Part shown: in pieces, positions 8,556-17,560 of the stretch
Layout: each line of letters begins with the position of its first letter
Position numbering within the stretch: position 1 is the first letter of the stretch
Source of the DNA: Akkermansia sp.
Lineage (GTDB): Bacteria; Verrucomicrobiota; Verrucomicrobiia; Verrucomicrobiales; Akkermansiaceae
DNA length: 64,000 nucleotides
Assembly (NCBI GenBank): GCA_017477935.1
Contig: JAFVIC010000003.1
Coordinates: 1 to 64,000 of the forward strand
Reading direction: 5' to 3'
Notes under the pieces: generated by a model
Seen by the model: the letters and a program-made list of their open reading frames with translations, nothing else
Database searches by the model: none
Told to the model about the DNA's origin: nothing
Program-made: the position numbers and the translations under genes

Positions 8556-8719
8556 GCCCCTGAACGGGGCTTTCGGGTTCGGCGGGCGCACCCGCCCGCA
8601 AGCATGAAGTCCGCAGGACGACAGACAATAGCCGGAGGTGCAGCTGCGTCAGCAGCGTAACCTCCGGTAACAGACGAAAAACGTAAAGAAGCCCCGCCGA
8701 ATGGCGGGCCGACAGATGG
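8556..8719. repeat. Long structured repeat, copy 2
   Basis: Nearly identical to 8256-8420 in the same orientation, with differences clustered near the first loop. The CCGGAGGT stem is at 8632-8639 and 8660-8667. The two copies and their spacer fill most of the 731-bp nifJ-tkt gap, which holds no gene. Confidence 0.85.
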
Positions 8720-8772
8720 GCGCGAGGTGTCAGATTTGCCCCTGCTTTGTCACATGGCTACCCTGTATAGTC

Positions 8773-8808
8773 AAAAACCGCTGTCCCCCACGGAGCAGCG
8801 GCTTTTTT
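8773..8808 (+). terminator. Hairpin with T-run upstream of tkt
   Basis: CCGCTG, 12-nt loop, CAGCGG, then CTTTTTT. The same sequence family is used after nifJ and gdhA. It would stop any readthrough from the repeats. Confidence 0.55.
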
Positions 8809-8860
8809 CGCGGCCATTTAACAACAAAGAAAAAATCCGCCTGTTCTCACCGTTTATGGC

Positions 8861-8888
8861 TTTACAAAACGGGCTTTTATGCTAGAAT
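8861..8888 (+). promoter_or_regulatory. Promoter of transketolase, leaderless
   Basis: TTTACA (8861-8866), 16 bp, TAGAAT (8883-8888). Only 8 nt separate the -10 box from the ATG at 8897, so transcription should begin at or next to the start codon. Confidence 0.6.
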
Positions 8889-8896
8889 AAAAGCGC

Positions 8897-10903
8897 ATGA
8901 ACACGGAAATTCTTCAGAAAGCCGCCAATGAGGCCAAGGGACTTGCCATCGATGCCATCTTCGAAAAAGCGTCGGGCCACATGGGGCTGCCCATCGGCTG
9001 CGCAGAAATCGGTGCCGTTCTGTACGGTGAGTTGCTGAATGTGAACCCGTCTGAGCCGCGCTGGCTCAACCGTGACCGCTTTGTGCTGTCGGGTGGCCAT
9101 GGTTCCATGTTCCTGTACGGCTGGCTGCACCTGGCCGGTTACGGTGTGACGATGGACGATGTGAAGGCTTTCCGCGCCAAAGGTTCGAACACCCCCGGCC
9201 ACCCCGAATTCGGCTGCTGCCCCGGTGTGGAATGCACCACCGGCCCGCTCGGCCAGGGTATCGCCAACGCCGTTGGTTTCGCTATTTCCGCCAAACATGC
9301 TGCCGCCTGCTACAACACCCCCGAGCACGAAATCTTCAACCAGACTGTGTACTGCCTGGCCGGTGACGGCTGCATAGAGGAAGGTATCTCCCGCGAGGCA
9401 GCCGCCATCGCCGGCTGTCTGAAGCTCGACAACCTCGTGCTGATTTACGATGCCAACGGCATCACCCTCGATGCCCCCATCGAAAAAACGCAGGTGGATG
9501 ACATCGCCGCCACCTTTACCGCTCAGGGATGGGATGCCGTGACTATCGACGGCAACGACATGCAGCAGGTTCGCACAGCCCTGCGCGCTGCCCGTCTCGA
9601 AAAGAACGGCCGCCCGAAACTCATCATCGCCAAGACCGTCATCGCCCGCGGCGTACCCGGTTTTGAAGGCACCACCAAGGGCCACGGTGAAGGCGGGGCC
9701 AAGCTCTGGGCTGAGGCTCACGCCAACTGGGGCCTGCCCACTGACCGGCTTTACTACGTCAGCGATGAGGTGCGCGCCTACATGGCCGGCCTGAAGACCG
9801 AGCGCGAAGCCGCTTACGCCGAGTGGCTGGCCACTTATCAGGCCTGGCGCGCAGCCAACCCCGACAAAGCCGCTGCGCTCGATGCCGGCATAGAGCTGGC
9901 CGTCAACGGCCTGTCCCCCGAGGCAAGCAACGCCATGATTCCCGCCTTTGCCGAGGGCTGCAAAGAAGCCACCCGCTCCTCGGGTGCCGTAGCCCAGAAC
10001 GCCATTGGTGCCGCATGCCCCGCCCTGCTTTCCACCAGCGCTGACCTCTTCTCTTCGAACAAGAACTACCTGAAGAACGGCGGCGACTTCTCCGCAGAGA
10101 ACTACGCCGGCCGCAACTTCTGGTTCGGTATCCGCGAGCACGCCATGGCCGCCATCTGCAACGGTATCGCCTACGATGGCATCTTCCGCGTATCGGCCGG
10201 CACCTTCTGCGTGTTTGTGGACTACATGCGCGCCTCCATCCGCGTAGCAGCCCTCTCCCACCTGCCGGTGACCTATGTGCTCACGCACGACTCCGTTGCC
10301 GTGGGTGAAGACGGCCCCACCCACCAGCCCGTTGAGACGGTGACCGGCCTGCGCATCATCCCCAACCTCGACGTTGTGCGCCCGGCTGATGAAGAAGAAG
10401 CCGCCGGTGCCTGGATGTGCGCCATGGAGCGCAAGGACGGCCCCACCGCCCTCATTCTTACCCGCCAGAACATCCCCAGCCTGACTTCCGTGCAGCCCCT
10501 CAGCGCCGATGAGCGCCGCCGGGGTACCCTGAAGGGCGCCTACATCGCCCTGAAAGAGCAGACCGAGCAGCCCGGCCGCATCATCATCGCCAGCGGTTCC
10601 GAAGTCATCCTCGCCCTGCAGGCTGCCAAGGAACTGGGCCCCGATGTACGCGTAGTCTCCATGCCCTCCATGTGGCGCTTCAACCGCCAGAGCGCCGAGT
10701 ACCGCGAAAGCGTGCTGCCCGCTGCCTGCACCCGCCGCCTGGCTGTAGAGGCCGGCAAGAGCGACCTGTGGTACCGCTATGTCGGTACGGAAGGCAGCAT
10801 CATCTCCATCGACTCCTACGGCTTCTCCGCCCCCGGCGATGTCGTGCTCAACGAGCTGGGGATGAACGTGCCCAACATCGTGGCTCACGCGCAGAAGCTG
10901 TAA
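8897..10903 (+). CDS. tkt: Transketolase
   Basis: 668 aa, normal full length. It transfers two-carbon units between sugar phosphates in the non-oxidative pentose phosphate pathway (TPP, Mg2+). The N-terminal domain carries SGHMGLPIGCAEIG-like opening residues, GPLGQGIANAVGFAI and the TPP motif AGDGCIEEGISREAA. The pyrimidine domain has FGIREHAMAAICNG, with the catalytic Glu. HDSVAVGEDGPTHQPVET is the transketolase-specific loop. The C-terminal domain follows. No SD precedes the ATG, consistent with a leaderless mRNA. Two long inverted repeats separate it from nifJ. Confidence 0.97.
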   Translation: MNTEILQKAANEAKGLAIDAIFEKASGHMGLPIGCAEIGAVLYGELLNVNPSEPRWLNRDRFVLSGGHGSMFLYGWLHLAGYGVTMDDVKAFRAKGSNTPGHPEFGCCPGVECTTGPLGQGIANAVGFAISAKHAAACYNTPEHEIFNQTVYCLAGDGCIEEGISREAAAIAGCLKLDNLVLIYDANGITLDAPIEKTQVDDIAATFTAQGWDAVTIDGNDMQQVRTALRAARLEKNGRPKLIIAKTVIARGVPGFEGTTKGHGEGGAKLWAEAHANWGLPTDRLYYVSDEVRAYMAGLKTEREAAYAEWLATYQAWRAANPDKAAALDAGIELAVNGLSPEASNAMIPAFAEGCKEATRSSGAVAQNAIGAACPALLSTSADLFSSNKNYLKNGGDFSAENYAGRNFWFGIREHAMAAICNGIAYDGIFRVSAGTFCVFVDYMRASIRVAALSHLPVTYVLTHDSVAVGEDGPTHQPVETVTGLRIIPNLDVVRPADEEEAAGAWMCAMERKDGPTALILTRQNIPSLTSVQPLSADERRRGTLKGAYIALKEQTEQPGRIIIASGSEVILALQAAKELGPDVRVVSMPSMWRFNRQSAEYRESVLPAACTRRLAVEAGKSDLWYRYVGTEGSIISIDSYGFSAPGDVVLNELGMNVPNIVAHAQKL

Positions 10904-10922
10904 GCCTATCAGTTAGCCCCCC

Positions 10923-10969
10923 TTACACGCAAAAAGCCGCTCCGGCATGGAGCGGCTTTTTGCGTGTAA
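10923..10969. terminator. Bidirectional terminator between tkt and the thioredoxin gene
   Basis: A perfect 21-bp stem (TTACACGCAAAAAGCCGCTCC and complement) around a 5-nt loop. It carries A5/T5 tracts on both sides, so it serves both convergent genes. Confidence 0.85.
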
Positions 10970-10989
10970 CATAAAATCAGGTCAGATTT

Positions 10990-11931
10990 TCAGCGGCGGG
11001 GGCGTTTACGGAGAATCATCCGCGCGCGGTTCAGGCTGGTCTGAGGGTTCGCGAACACTTTGCGCATCTGGCGTTTGCGACTCTCCTTCTCAGCGGGGGG
11101 AATTCTCAAATCAGCCTCTATCACCGCATAGGCCACCTCGGCAGCAGCCTGCACGTCAGCGACAGTTTCAGCACTAGTGATAAGCAGGCGGTACTTCAGC
11201 TCCAGCAACTGACGGCGGTTAGCCGGCACGGCAGCAGCCAATGCGGCCTCCACTACAGCCAGGGCGGCGGCATCCGTCGGGGCAGCTTTTTCAGCAGCTA
11301 TGGTCTGCTGCAGGTGCTGCTCAGCAGCGGCCGCGGCCCGCAGCCCGCTGATGTCGTGCTCATCAATGGCGGCAATCCGTTGCTGCAGCTCTGTATTAAG
11401 CTCGTGCAGCTCAGCAGGCAGCAATCGCCACATCTCCACCATGGCCAGCAATTGCGGCTCCCCCTGCAAATCAGCAGCCTTCCGCAGCAGTTCATGCGCA
11501 CGCAAGCCCTTACTCAGAACCTTCTGCACGGCAGCGCAGTCGTTCACAAACCCGAACAACCCACCCAGCGGCCGCCCCTCACCATCCAGCACCAGCAGGG
11601 TCGGGTAGCCGTCAATCTTGTACTTACTGCACAGCATCCGGTTCTGTGCCAGCAATTTGCGGTCAAAGTCAGGATTTTCGGGCACATCTACCTCAAGCAG
11701 CACAAAATGCTCCGCTGCCCAGGTAGCAAACTCCGGGTGATCAAGCACGTTCTGACGCAGCAACATACAGTAGTAGCACCAATCTGAACCGGTAAAATCT
11801 GCCAGCACAGCCTTCCCCTGTGCCCGGGCAGCGGCCAGGGCGCCCTCATAATCCGTCATCCACTCGGCTGCTCCGATATTGGCTACCAGAGCTGCCAGTG
11901 CCGCCGTACATACGTGTTTTACTCCCCACAT
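10990..11931 (-). CDS. Secreted thioredoxin-fold protein, second copy
   Basis: 313 aa from the ATG at 11931. A longer start at 11955 is excluded because it would lie 1 nt from the -10 box. Signal peptide 1-22. The thioredoxin domain has ADFTGSDWCYYC (Cys52 and 55) and a YKIDGYPTLLVLDGEG cis-Pro region. Residues 150-313 are Ala/Glu/Leu-rich helices, ending in a basic tail (RMILRKRPRR). It is a paralogue of the protein at 3015-3950 in layout, though the helical parts have diverged. The CYYC active site is unusual. An envelope thiol-redox function is inferred. Confidence 0.76.
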   Translation of the reverse strand: MWGVKHVCTAALAALVANIGAAEWMTDYEGALAAARAQGKAVLADFTGSDWCYYCMLLRQNVLDHPEFATWAAEHFVLLEVDVPENPDFDRKLLAQNRMLCSKYKIDGYPTLLVLDGEGRPLGGLFGFVNDCAAVQKVLSKGLRAHELLRKAADLQGEPQLLAMVEMWRLLPAELHELNTELQQRIAAIDEHDISGLRAAAAAEQHLQQTIAAEKAAPTDAAALAVVEAALAAAVPANRRQLLELKYRLLITSAETVADVQAAAEVAYAVIEADLRIPPAEKESRKRQMRKVFANPQTSLNRARMILRKRPRR

Positions 11932-11956
11932 GGTATCGATATGAACATCTGACATC

Positions 11957-11985
11957 AGTTTACACCCTCACCCACTGTATGGCAA
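11957..11985 (-). promoter_or_regulatory. Promoter of the second thioredoxin-like gene
   Basis: TTGCCA (11980-11985), 17 bp, TAAACT (11957-11962) on the minus strand. It fixes the start at 11931. Confidence 0.6.
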
Positions 11986-12079
11986 GAACATATCGCAGAA
12001 AAACACATGTAGAACCGCTGCAAAGGGAGGCTCTGTAAAAAACTGAACGCACATGACCGCGGTCTGTTCGGTAATTGGC

Positions 12080-12108
12080 TTGCCAAGACAGGCTGTGAGT
12101 GCTATAGT
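12080..12108 (+). promoter_or_regulatory. Promoter of pdxH, leaderless
   Basis: TTGCCA (12080-12085), 17 bp, TATAGT (12103-12108). It ends 9 nt before the ATG. AAGGGGGA occupies the gap but lies too close to the start to act as a normal SD. Confidence 0.65.
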
Positions 12109-12117
12109 AAGGGGGAT

Positions 12118-12756
12118 ATGGACTTATCCGCGTTTCGAGAGGAATACCTGAAAGATACACTGCACCGCAAAGACCTGGCCGAATCCCCGTTTGTGCAATT
12201 CGACCGATGGTTTAAGCAAGCGCTGCAGGCCGAAGTACCTGAGCCGAATGCCATCAGCATAGCGACCGCCACGCCTGACGGTCGCCCCTCACTGCGTACA
12301 GTGCTGCTGAAATACTACGATGACCGCGGTTATGTGTTCTTCACCAACTACACCAGTCGCAAAGCCCGCGAACTCGAAAACAACCCCGAAATCTGCATGC
12401 TGCTGCCATGGGTTACTCTCGAACGACAGATTATTGTCTACGGCAAAGCAGAGAAAATTTCACGCGCCGAAACCCTCAAATACTTCCTCTCTCGCCCACG
12501 CGAAAGCCAACTGGGCGCGTGGGTTTCACACCAGAGTCAGGTAATATCCACCCGCAAGTTACTCATGATGAAGTTACAGGAACTCAAGCGCAAATTCTCC
12601 GAAGGTCAGGTACCCTTGCCGGACTTCTGGGGCGGCTACCGCATTGTTCCCCACCACATTGAATTCTGGCAGGGAGGCCCGGGGCGCGTGCATGATCGTT
12701 TCATGTATACCCTGCAAGACGATGGCACGTGGAATATCGAGCGCCTGCAGCCCTGA
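12118..12756 (+). CDS. pdxH: Pyridoxine/pyridoxamine 5'-phosphate oxidase
   Basis: 212 aa, the usual size. This FMN enzyme makes pyridoxal 5'-phosphate, needed by Kbl and other PLP proteins nearby. N-terminal [15 protein letters not shown] and DPF-like [10 protein letters not shown] open the family alignment. [15 protein letters not shown] and [16 protein letters not shown] bind FMN phosphate. The C-terminal [17 protein letters not shown] and RVHDRFMY are the PdxH signature that contacts substrate. Single gene with its own promoter and terminator. Confidence 0.95.
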   Translation: MDLSAFREEYLKDTLHRKDLAESPFVQFDRWFKQALQAEVPEPNAISIATATPDGRPSLRTVLLKYYDDRGYVFFTNYTSRKARELENNPEICMLLPWVTLERQIIVYGKAEKISRAETLKYFLSRPRESQLGAWVSHQSQVISTRKLLMMKLQELKRKFSEGQVPLPDFWGGYRIVPHHIEFWQGGPGRVHDRFMYTLQDDGTWNIERLQP

Positions 12757-12765
12757 TTTTTACCC

Positions 12766-12791
12766 ATGCCGCCATCCGGCGGCATTTTTTT
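12766..12791 (+). terminator. Terminator of pdxH
   Basis: ATGCCGCC, loop ATCC, GGCGGCAT, then T7; 9 bp after the stop. Confidence 0.85.
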
Positions 12792-12856
12792 GCACCCGCG
12801 ACAGGGGGTGGCGGCGGATATCCGACCGCGTAGAACACACTAAATTGCAAAAGCGA

Positions 12857-12885
12857 TTGACTTTCGATACGCCGGAGACTAAAAT
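12857..12885 (+). promoter_or_regulatory. Promoter of kbl
   Basis: TTGACT (12857-12862), 17 bp, TAAAAT (12880-12885). Confidence 0.65.
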
Positions 12886-12919
12886 GGTGCGCCCCGCAAC
12901 AATTGAGGCAGCTCACCAT

Positions 12920-14116
12920 ATGTACAACGAAGATTTCAAAAACCGCATCATCACCGACCTCGCCGCTCTCAAAGAGGCCGGCCTTTACAAGCAGGAGCGC
13001 TACATCGCCACCCCCCAGTTCTCTGAAGTGGGGCTGAAAGATGGCAGCAAGGTCATCAACATGTGCGCTAACAATTACCTCGGTCTCGCCAACCACCCCG
13101 AGCTGGAAAAAGCCGCCAAGGAAGCCATCGACCGCTGGGGCTTCGGTATGGCCTCCGTGCGCTTCATCTGCGGCACTCAGACCCTGCACCAGCAGCTCGA
13201 AGAGCGCCTGAGCGCTTTCCTCGGTACGGAAGACACCATCCTTTTCGGTTCCTGCTTCGATGCCAACGGCGGCCTGTTCGAGGCTCTGCTCACGAAGGAA
13301 GACGCCATCGTATCCGACTCCCTCAACCACGCCTCCATCATCGACGGTGTGCGCCTGTGCAAAGCCGCCCGCTATCGCTACGCCAACAACGACATGGCTG
13401 ACCTCGAAGCCAAGCTGCAGGAGGCCAAAGCCAACGGTGCCCGCACCATTCTGATTTCCACTGACGGCGTGTTCTCGATGGACGGTATCGTCGCCAGCCT
13501 GGACAAGATTCACGCTCTGGCCGAGAAATACGGCGCGCTGGTACACTTCGACGAATCGCACGCCACAGGTGTGCTGGGCAGCCGCGGTCGCGGTACACAC
13601 GAGCACTGTGGCCTGTTCGGCAAGATTGACATCACCACCGGTACCTTCGGCAAGGCGCTGGGCGGTGCCTCCGGTGGCTATGTAAGCGCCCGCAAGGAGA
13701 TTGTGGACATGCTGCGCCAGAAGTCCCGCCCCTACCTGTTCTCCAACAGCGTGATGCCCGCCATCGCCGCCACCACCATCAAGGTGATTGACATGCTCGA
13801 GGCTTCCACCGAGCTCACCGAGCGCGTGCAGAGCAACGCCGCCTACTTCCGCAAGGGTATGGAGCAGTGCGGGTTCACCCTGGCCGGTGCCGGTCACGCC
13901 ATCGTGCCCGTCATGCTGGGAGATGCCGCCCTGTCTCAGCGCATGAGCAACCGCCTGCTCGAACTGGGCGTGTACGCCATGGGCTTCTTCTACCCCGTGG
14001 TACCCAAGGGTCAGGCCCGCATTCGCACCCAGATTTCCGCCGCTCACACCACCGAGCAGCTCGACCGCGCCATCTCTGCCTTCGCACAGGCCGGTAAAGA
14101 GCTGGGCGTTATCTGA
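12920..14116 (+). CDS. kbl: 2-Amino-3-ketobutyrate CoA ligase (glycine C-acetyltransferase)
   Basis: 398 aa from ATG 12920. Longer in-frame extension reaches into pdxH and across a promoter, so it is rejected. The PLP enzyme cleaves 2-amino-3-ketobutyrate with CoA to glycine and acetyl-CoA, the second step of threonine degradation. It has the alpha-oxoamine synthase signature [15 protein letters not shown] with PLP Lys245, [14 protein letters not shown] near the N-terminus, [11 protein letters not shown] with the PLP-binding Asp, and [19 protein letters not shown] at the C-terminus. The usual partner tdh is not adjacent. Serine dehydratase follows. Confidence 0.94.
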   Translation: MYNEDFKNRIITDLAALKEAGLYKQERYIATPQFSEVGLKDGSKVINMCANNYLGLANHPELEKAAKEAIDRWGFGMASVRFICGTQTLHQQLEERLSAFLGTEDTILFGSCFDANGGLFEALLTKEDAIVSDSLNHASIIDGVRLCKAARYRYANNDMADLEAKLQEAKANGARTILISTDGVFSMDGIVASLDKIHALAEKYGALVHFDESHATGVLGSRGRGTHEHCGLFGKIDITTGTFGKALGGASGGYVSARKEIVDMLRQKSRPYLFSNSVMPAIAATTIKVIDMLEASTELTERVQSNAAYFRKGMEQCGFTLAGAGHAIVPVMLGDAALSQRMSNRLLELGVYAMGFFYPVVPKGQARIRTQISAAHTTEQLDRAISAFAQAGKELGVI

Positions 14117-14156
14117 AGCTCCAAGTCCTGATTCGGACATACGATTTCAACCCGAT

Positions 14157-14190
14157 TTCCGCTCGCAGCGCCCGCATGCGGGCGGAAATT
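14157..14190 (+). terminator. Hairpin between kbl and sdaA
   Basis: Outer arms TTTCCGC and GCGGAAA enclose the 16-bp palindrome CGCCCGCATGCGGGCG (14169-14184). There is no T-run beyond ATTGTT, so it may only attenuate. Confidence 0.4.
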
Positions 14191-14209
14191 GTTCATGCAC
14201 GGCAGAGAT

Positions 14210-15592
14210 ATGTACACTAGCTTATTTGATGTTTTTTCGATTGGTATAGGGCCCTCCAGCTCGCACACCATGGGGCCCATGCGTGCAGCAGCTCAATTCG
14301 TGGCCGAGCTGGCCGAGCGCGGCCTCACCGGGCAAACCCGCGAGGTGCGGGTCGAGCTGTACGGTTCGCTGGCGCTCACAGGTGAGGGACACGGCACCCC
14401 CGGAGCTGTCATCTACGGCCTGCTGGGACTGGAGGCCGAAAGCCTCAGCCTCGCCATCGACTATATCAGCAAGGTGAGCAGCAGCGGGCAGCTCACCCTG
14501 GGCGGACAGCACACCATTGACTTCCGCCCCGAGCGCCACATCTCCCTGCGCAAAGACATTACCCTGCCCGAGCACCCCAACGGCATGCAGCTGCAGGCCC
14601 TGGGAGAAGATGGCGGGGTCCTCTACAGCGAAGTCTACTTCTCCATCGGCGGCGGAGCCGTGCGCCGCCGCAGCGAAATGGGACTGCAGCCCACTGCCAC
14701 CCGCCGCCCGGTGCCCTATGAGTTCCGCTCCTGCGCAGAGCTGATGGAGCTCTGCCGCCGAGAGAATATCACCATCGCCGGAGCCGTACGCCGTAACGAA
14801 GGCTCCCTGCGCCCCATGCAGATGGTCACCCACCGTATTCGTACCCTCTGCAACACCATGAGTGCCGCCATCGACCGCGGTATCGCCACGCACGGCACAC
14901 TGCCCGGCATACTCAGGCTCACACGCCGAGCCCCCATCATCTACAGCCGGCTCGAAAAACTCTTCCACGACAACCGGACGGATGCCCTCACCATCATCGA
15001 CTGGATTAACCTGTGGGCCTTCGCCGTGGCGGAAGAGAACGCCGCCGGCGGTCGAGTGGTCACCGCCCCCACCATGGGCAGCGCCGGTGTACTGCCCGCC
15101 GTGCTGCGCTACTACGAGCGCTACGGGCACAAGGAATCCCCCTTCTCCTTTGAAACAGGGCGCGAGGTATTCCTGCTGACCGCCTCTGCCATCTGCAGCC
15201 TGTACCGGGCAAACGCCTCCATCTCCGGTGCTGAGGTCGGCTGCCAGGGCGAGGTAGGCGTAGCCTGCTCCATGGCCGCTGCCGGACTGGCCGCCGCCAT
15301 GGGCGGCACCAATGAACAGATTGAAAATGCCGCCGAAATCGCCATGGAGCACAACCTCGGCCTGACCTGCGACCCCATCTGCGGCCTGGTACAGGTACCC
15401 TGCATCGAGCGCAACGCCATCGGTGCTGTGAAGGCCGTGAATGCCACCCGCCTCGCCCTACGCGGCAATGGCTCACACTACGTCAGTCTCGACAGCGTGA
15501 TTGCCACCATGTACGAAACCGGCCGCAACCTGCACCCCGATTACAAGGAGACCGCACTCGCCGGTCTGGCCACGAATGCCCTGACCTGCTGA
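14210..15592 (+). CDS. sdaA: L-serine ammonia-lyase, iron-sulfur type, single chain
   Basis: 460 aa from ATG 14210. An upstream in-frame ATG at 14189 overlaps the hairpin. It deaminates L-serine to pyruvate and ammonia using a labile 4Fe-4S cluster. The N-terminal beta domain begins [18 protein letters not shown], the family hallmark. The C-terminal alpha domain contains [31 protein letters not shown] and [14 protein letters not shown], whose cysteines hold the cluster. Both domains are present in one chain, as in E. coli SdaA (454 aa). Supplies pyruvate to PFOR. Confidence 0.95.
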   Translation: MYTSLFDVFSIGIGPSSSHTMGPMRAAAQFVAELAERGLTGQTREVRVELYGSLALTGEGHGTPGAVIYGLLGLEAESLSLAIDYISKVSSSGQLTLGGQHTIDFRPERHISLRKDITLPEHPNGMQLQALGEDGGVLYSEVYFSIGGGAVRRRSEMGLQPTATRRPVPYEFRSCAELMELCRRENITIAGAVRRNEGSLRPMQMVTHRIRTLCNTMSAAIDRGIATHGTLPGILRLTRRAPIIYSRLEKLFHDNRTDALTIIDWINLWAFAVAEENAAGGRVVTAPTMGSAGVLPAVLRYYERYGHKESPFSFETGREVFLLTASAICSLYRANASISGAEVGCQGEVGVACSMAAAGLAAAMGGTNEQIENAAEIAMEHNLGLTCDPICGLVQVPCIERNAIGAVKAVNATRLALRGNGSHYVSLDSVIATMYETGRNLHPDYKETALAGLATNALTC

Positions 15593-15612
15593 TTCGGAAC
15601 GCGAGAAGTGCC

Positions 15613-15823
15613 CACATGTGTCCCAAAGATTACAGAAAAAGGGCACCAAACGACATATAATCAGCGTATTCTGCTTTCATTTCTGCGCAGGGGTATCACG
15701 AACCTGACCATCGGCAGTAAGCGTTCGGTTATCCAATATCCGGCGTTAGCCTCTAATCCTTAATTCGTAAATCGTAAATCAAAAATCGTAAATACGCGTA
15801 TCCCAAATCTTTGGGACACGTAT
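15613..15823. mobile_element. MITE of the IS4-type family with target duplication
   Basis: Left end CACATGTGTCCCAAAGATT (15613-15631) and right end AATCTTTGGGACACGTAT (15806-15823) are inverted repeats with two mismatches. The direct repeat GAGAAGTGCC lies at 15603-15612 and 15824-15833; its first base is shared with the inverted repeat on the right, so it is a 9-10 bp target duplication. The 211-bp interior is AT-rich and encodes nothing. Near its right end it contains heptamer-like AAATCGT units. The ends match the transposase remnant at 439-809. It fills most of the 332-bp sdaA-guaA gap. Confidence 0.75.
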
Positions 15824-15852
15824 GAGAAGTGCCAATTTCCCCTACTTTGGGC

Positions 15853-15881
15853 TTCACATGTCGACAAGAGTGTGGTAGAAT
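15853..15881 (+). promoter_or_regulatory. Promoter of guaA
   Basis: TTCACA (15853-15858), 17 bp, TAGAAT (15876-15881), just right of the MITE. Leader about 37 nt. Confidence 0.5.
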
Positions 15882-15924
15882 GCCCACAGACACTAAGTGT
15901 TCACACGTTAATTCACACAGTTTT

Positions 15925-17448
15925 ATGACGCCGAAACACATTGTAGCCGTCATCGACTACGGCTCTCAGTACACGCAGCTTATCGTGCGCCGCGTGCGCG
16001 AGCTGGGCTATCTTGCCAAGCTTTACGCACTTGAGGACCTGCACGAAATCAGCAATCCCGGGGCAATCATCCTTTCCGGTGGCCCTCGCAGCACCTCCGA
16101 GCCCGATGCTCCCGATATCGACTTCGAGTGGCTCACTGCCTTCAACGTGCCCGTTCTGGGTGTGTGCTACGGCATGCAACTGCTCAACATCAAGACCGGC
16201 GGTACCGTGCGCAGCAGCAACAAGCGCGAATACGGCCCCGCAGCCCTCATTCCCGAGAAACTCGAAGGGCTCTACGCTGATATGTCCCCCTCTTCTCAGG
16301 TGTGGATGAGCCACTCTGACACCGTTGACCACCTGGCAGACAACTGCAAGGTCATCGCCCGCAACAGCGACGGCGTACCCGTATCCCTGCAGTGGGGTGA
16401 CTCCATGTTCGGTATCCAGTTCCACCCCGAAGTTACCCACTCGCACGAGGGGCGCACCATCTTGCGCAACTTCCTTTCCTACGCCAAAGAACTCGCCACC
16501 TTCGACATCGGCGACTTCAAGCGCGAACTCATCGAAGACATCCGCGCCAAGGTCGGCGACAAGCAGGTGGTTTGCGGCGTTTCCGGCGGTGTGGACAGCA
16601 CGGTACTCGCCGTCCTGCTGCACGAGGCAGGCGTGAATGTGCGCTGCATCTTTGTGGACAACGGCCTGCTGCGCAAAGACGAGGCCAGGGAGGTTCAGGC
16701 CAACTTCGCCCGCATGGGTGTGGAAATTGAAACGGTAGATGCCAGTGAGCGATTCCTCGCGGCTCTTGCCGGCGAAACGGCCCCCGAGAAGAAGCGCCGT
16801 ATCATCGGCAACCTGTTCATCGATGTGTTCTGGGACGCCGTGGGCGACGCCGAGATGCTTGCTCAGGGCACCCTGTACCCCGACGTGATTGAGAGTGCCA
16901 GTAACGCCAAGAGCAAGGCCTCCGTCATCAAAACCCATCACAACCGCGTAGAGCGCGTGCTCAAGATGCAGGAGGAAGGCAAGGTTATCGAGCCGCTCGC
17001 TTTCCTGTTCAAAGATGAGGTGCGCGAGCTGGGTGCCTCTATGGGTATCTCGCACGACATTCTGTGGCGCCACCCCTTCCCCGGCCCCGGTCTTGCCGTT
17101 CGCTGCCCGGGCGAGGTCACCAAAGAGCGCCTCGATATCATCCGCGAGTGCGACTCCATCTTCATCGGCACCCTGCGCAAGTGGGACTGGTACGACAAGT
17201 GCTGGCAGGCGTACGCCGGCCTGATTCCCGTGAAGACAGTGGGTGTGAAGGGCGACGAGCGCTCCTACGAGTTCGCCACCAACCTGCGCGCCATCGTGTC
17301 TGAGGACGCCATGACTGCCGACTGGGTACAGCTGCCCTACGACCTGCTGCGCGAGGCCTCCAACCGCATTCTCAACGAGGTCAAAGGTATCAACCGCGTG
17401 CTCTTCGACATCAGCACCAAGCCCCCGGCATCCATCGAGTGGGAGTAA
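15925..17448 (+). CDS. guaA: GMP synthase (glutamine-hydrolysing)
   Basis: 507 aa from ATG 15925. An earlier frame start lies upstream of the promoter and is excluded. It converts XMP to GMP with ATP and glutamine. Class I amidotransferase domain: Cys81 in GVCYGMQ, then His167 and Glu169 in FHPEVTHS. The ATP pyrophosphatase P-loop is SGGVDS at 220-225. HHNRVERVLKMQEEGK and WRHPFPGPGLAVR lie in the dimerisation/XMP region, and the C-terminus KPPASIEWE is the invariant GuaA end. Confidence 0.97.
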   Translation: MTPKHIVAVIDYGSQYTQLIVRRVRELGYLAKLYALEDLHEISNPGAIILSGGPRSTSEPDAPDIDFEWLTAFNVPVLGVCYGMQLLNIKTGGTVRSSNKREYGPAALIPEKLEGLYADMSPSSQVWMSHSDTVDHLADNCKVIARNSDGVPVSLQWGDSMFGIQFHPEVTHSHEGRTILRNFLSYAKELATFDIGDFKRELIEDIRAKVGDKQVVCGVSGGVDSTVLAVLLHEAGVNVRCIFVDNGLLRKDEAREVQANFARMGVEIETVDASERFLAALAGETAPEKKRRIIGNLFIDVFWDAVGDAEMLAQGTLYPDVIESASNAKSKASVIKTHHNRVERVLKMQEEGKVIEPLAFLFKDEVRELGASMGISHDILWRHPFPGPGLAVRCPGEVTKERLDIIRECDSIFIGTLRKWDWYDKCWQAYAGLIPVKTVGVKGDERSYEFATNLRAIVSEDAMTADWVQLPYDLLREASNRILNEVKGINRVLFDISTKPPASIEWE

Positions 17449-17474
17449 AAAAAAATCGGCTCCCGATAATTTTC

Positions 17475-17511
17475 AGGGCGGCTGCACAGTAGGTGCAGCC
17501 GCCCTTTTTTA
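17475..17511 (+). terminator. Terminator of guaA
   Basis: AGGGCGGCTGCAC, loop AGTAG, GTGCAGCCGCCCT, then T6; 26 bp after the stop. Confidence 0.85.
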
Positions 17512-17560
17512 TAAAGGCTGCTGCGGTAACTTGCGCCACCGCAGCGGTATGAGAAATCAA

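Noticed and set aside
8256..8719. CRISPR array
   Set aside because: Only two units of about 165 bp with a 135-bp structured spacer. There are no short regular repeats and no cas genes.
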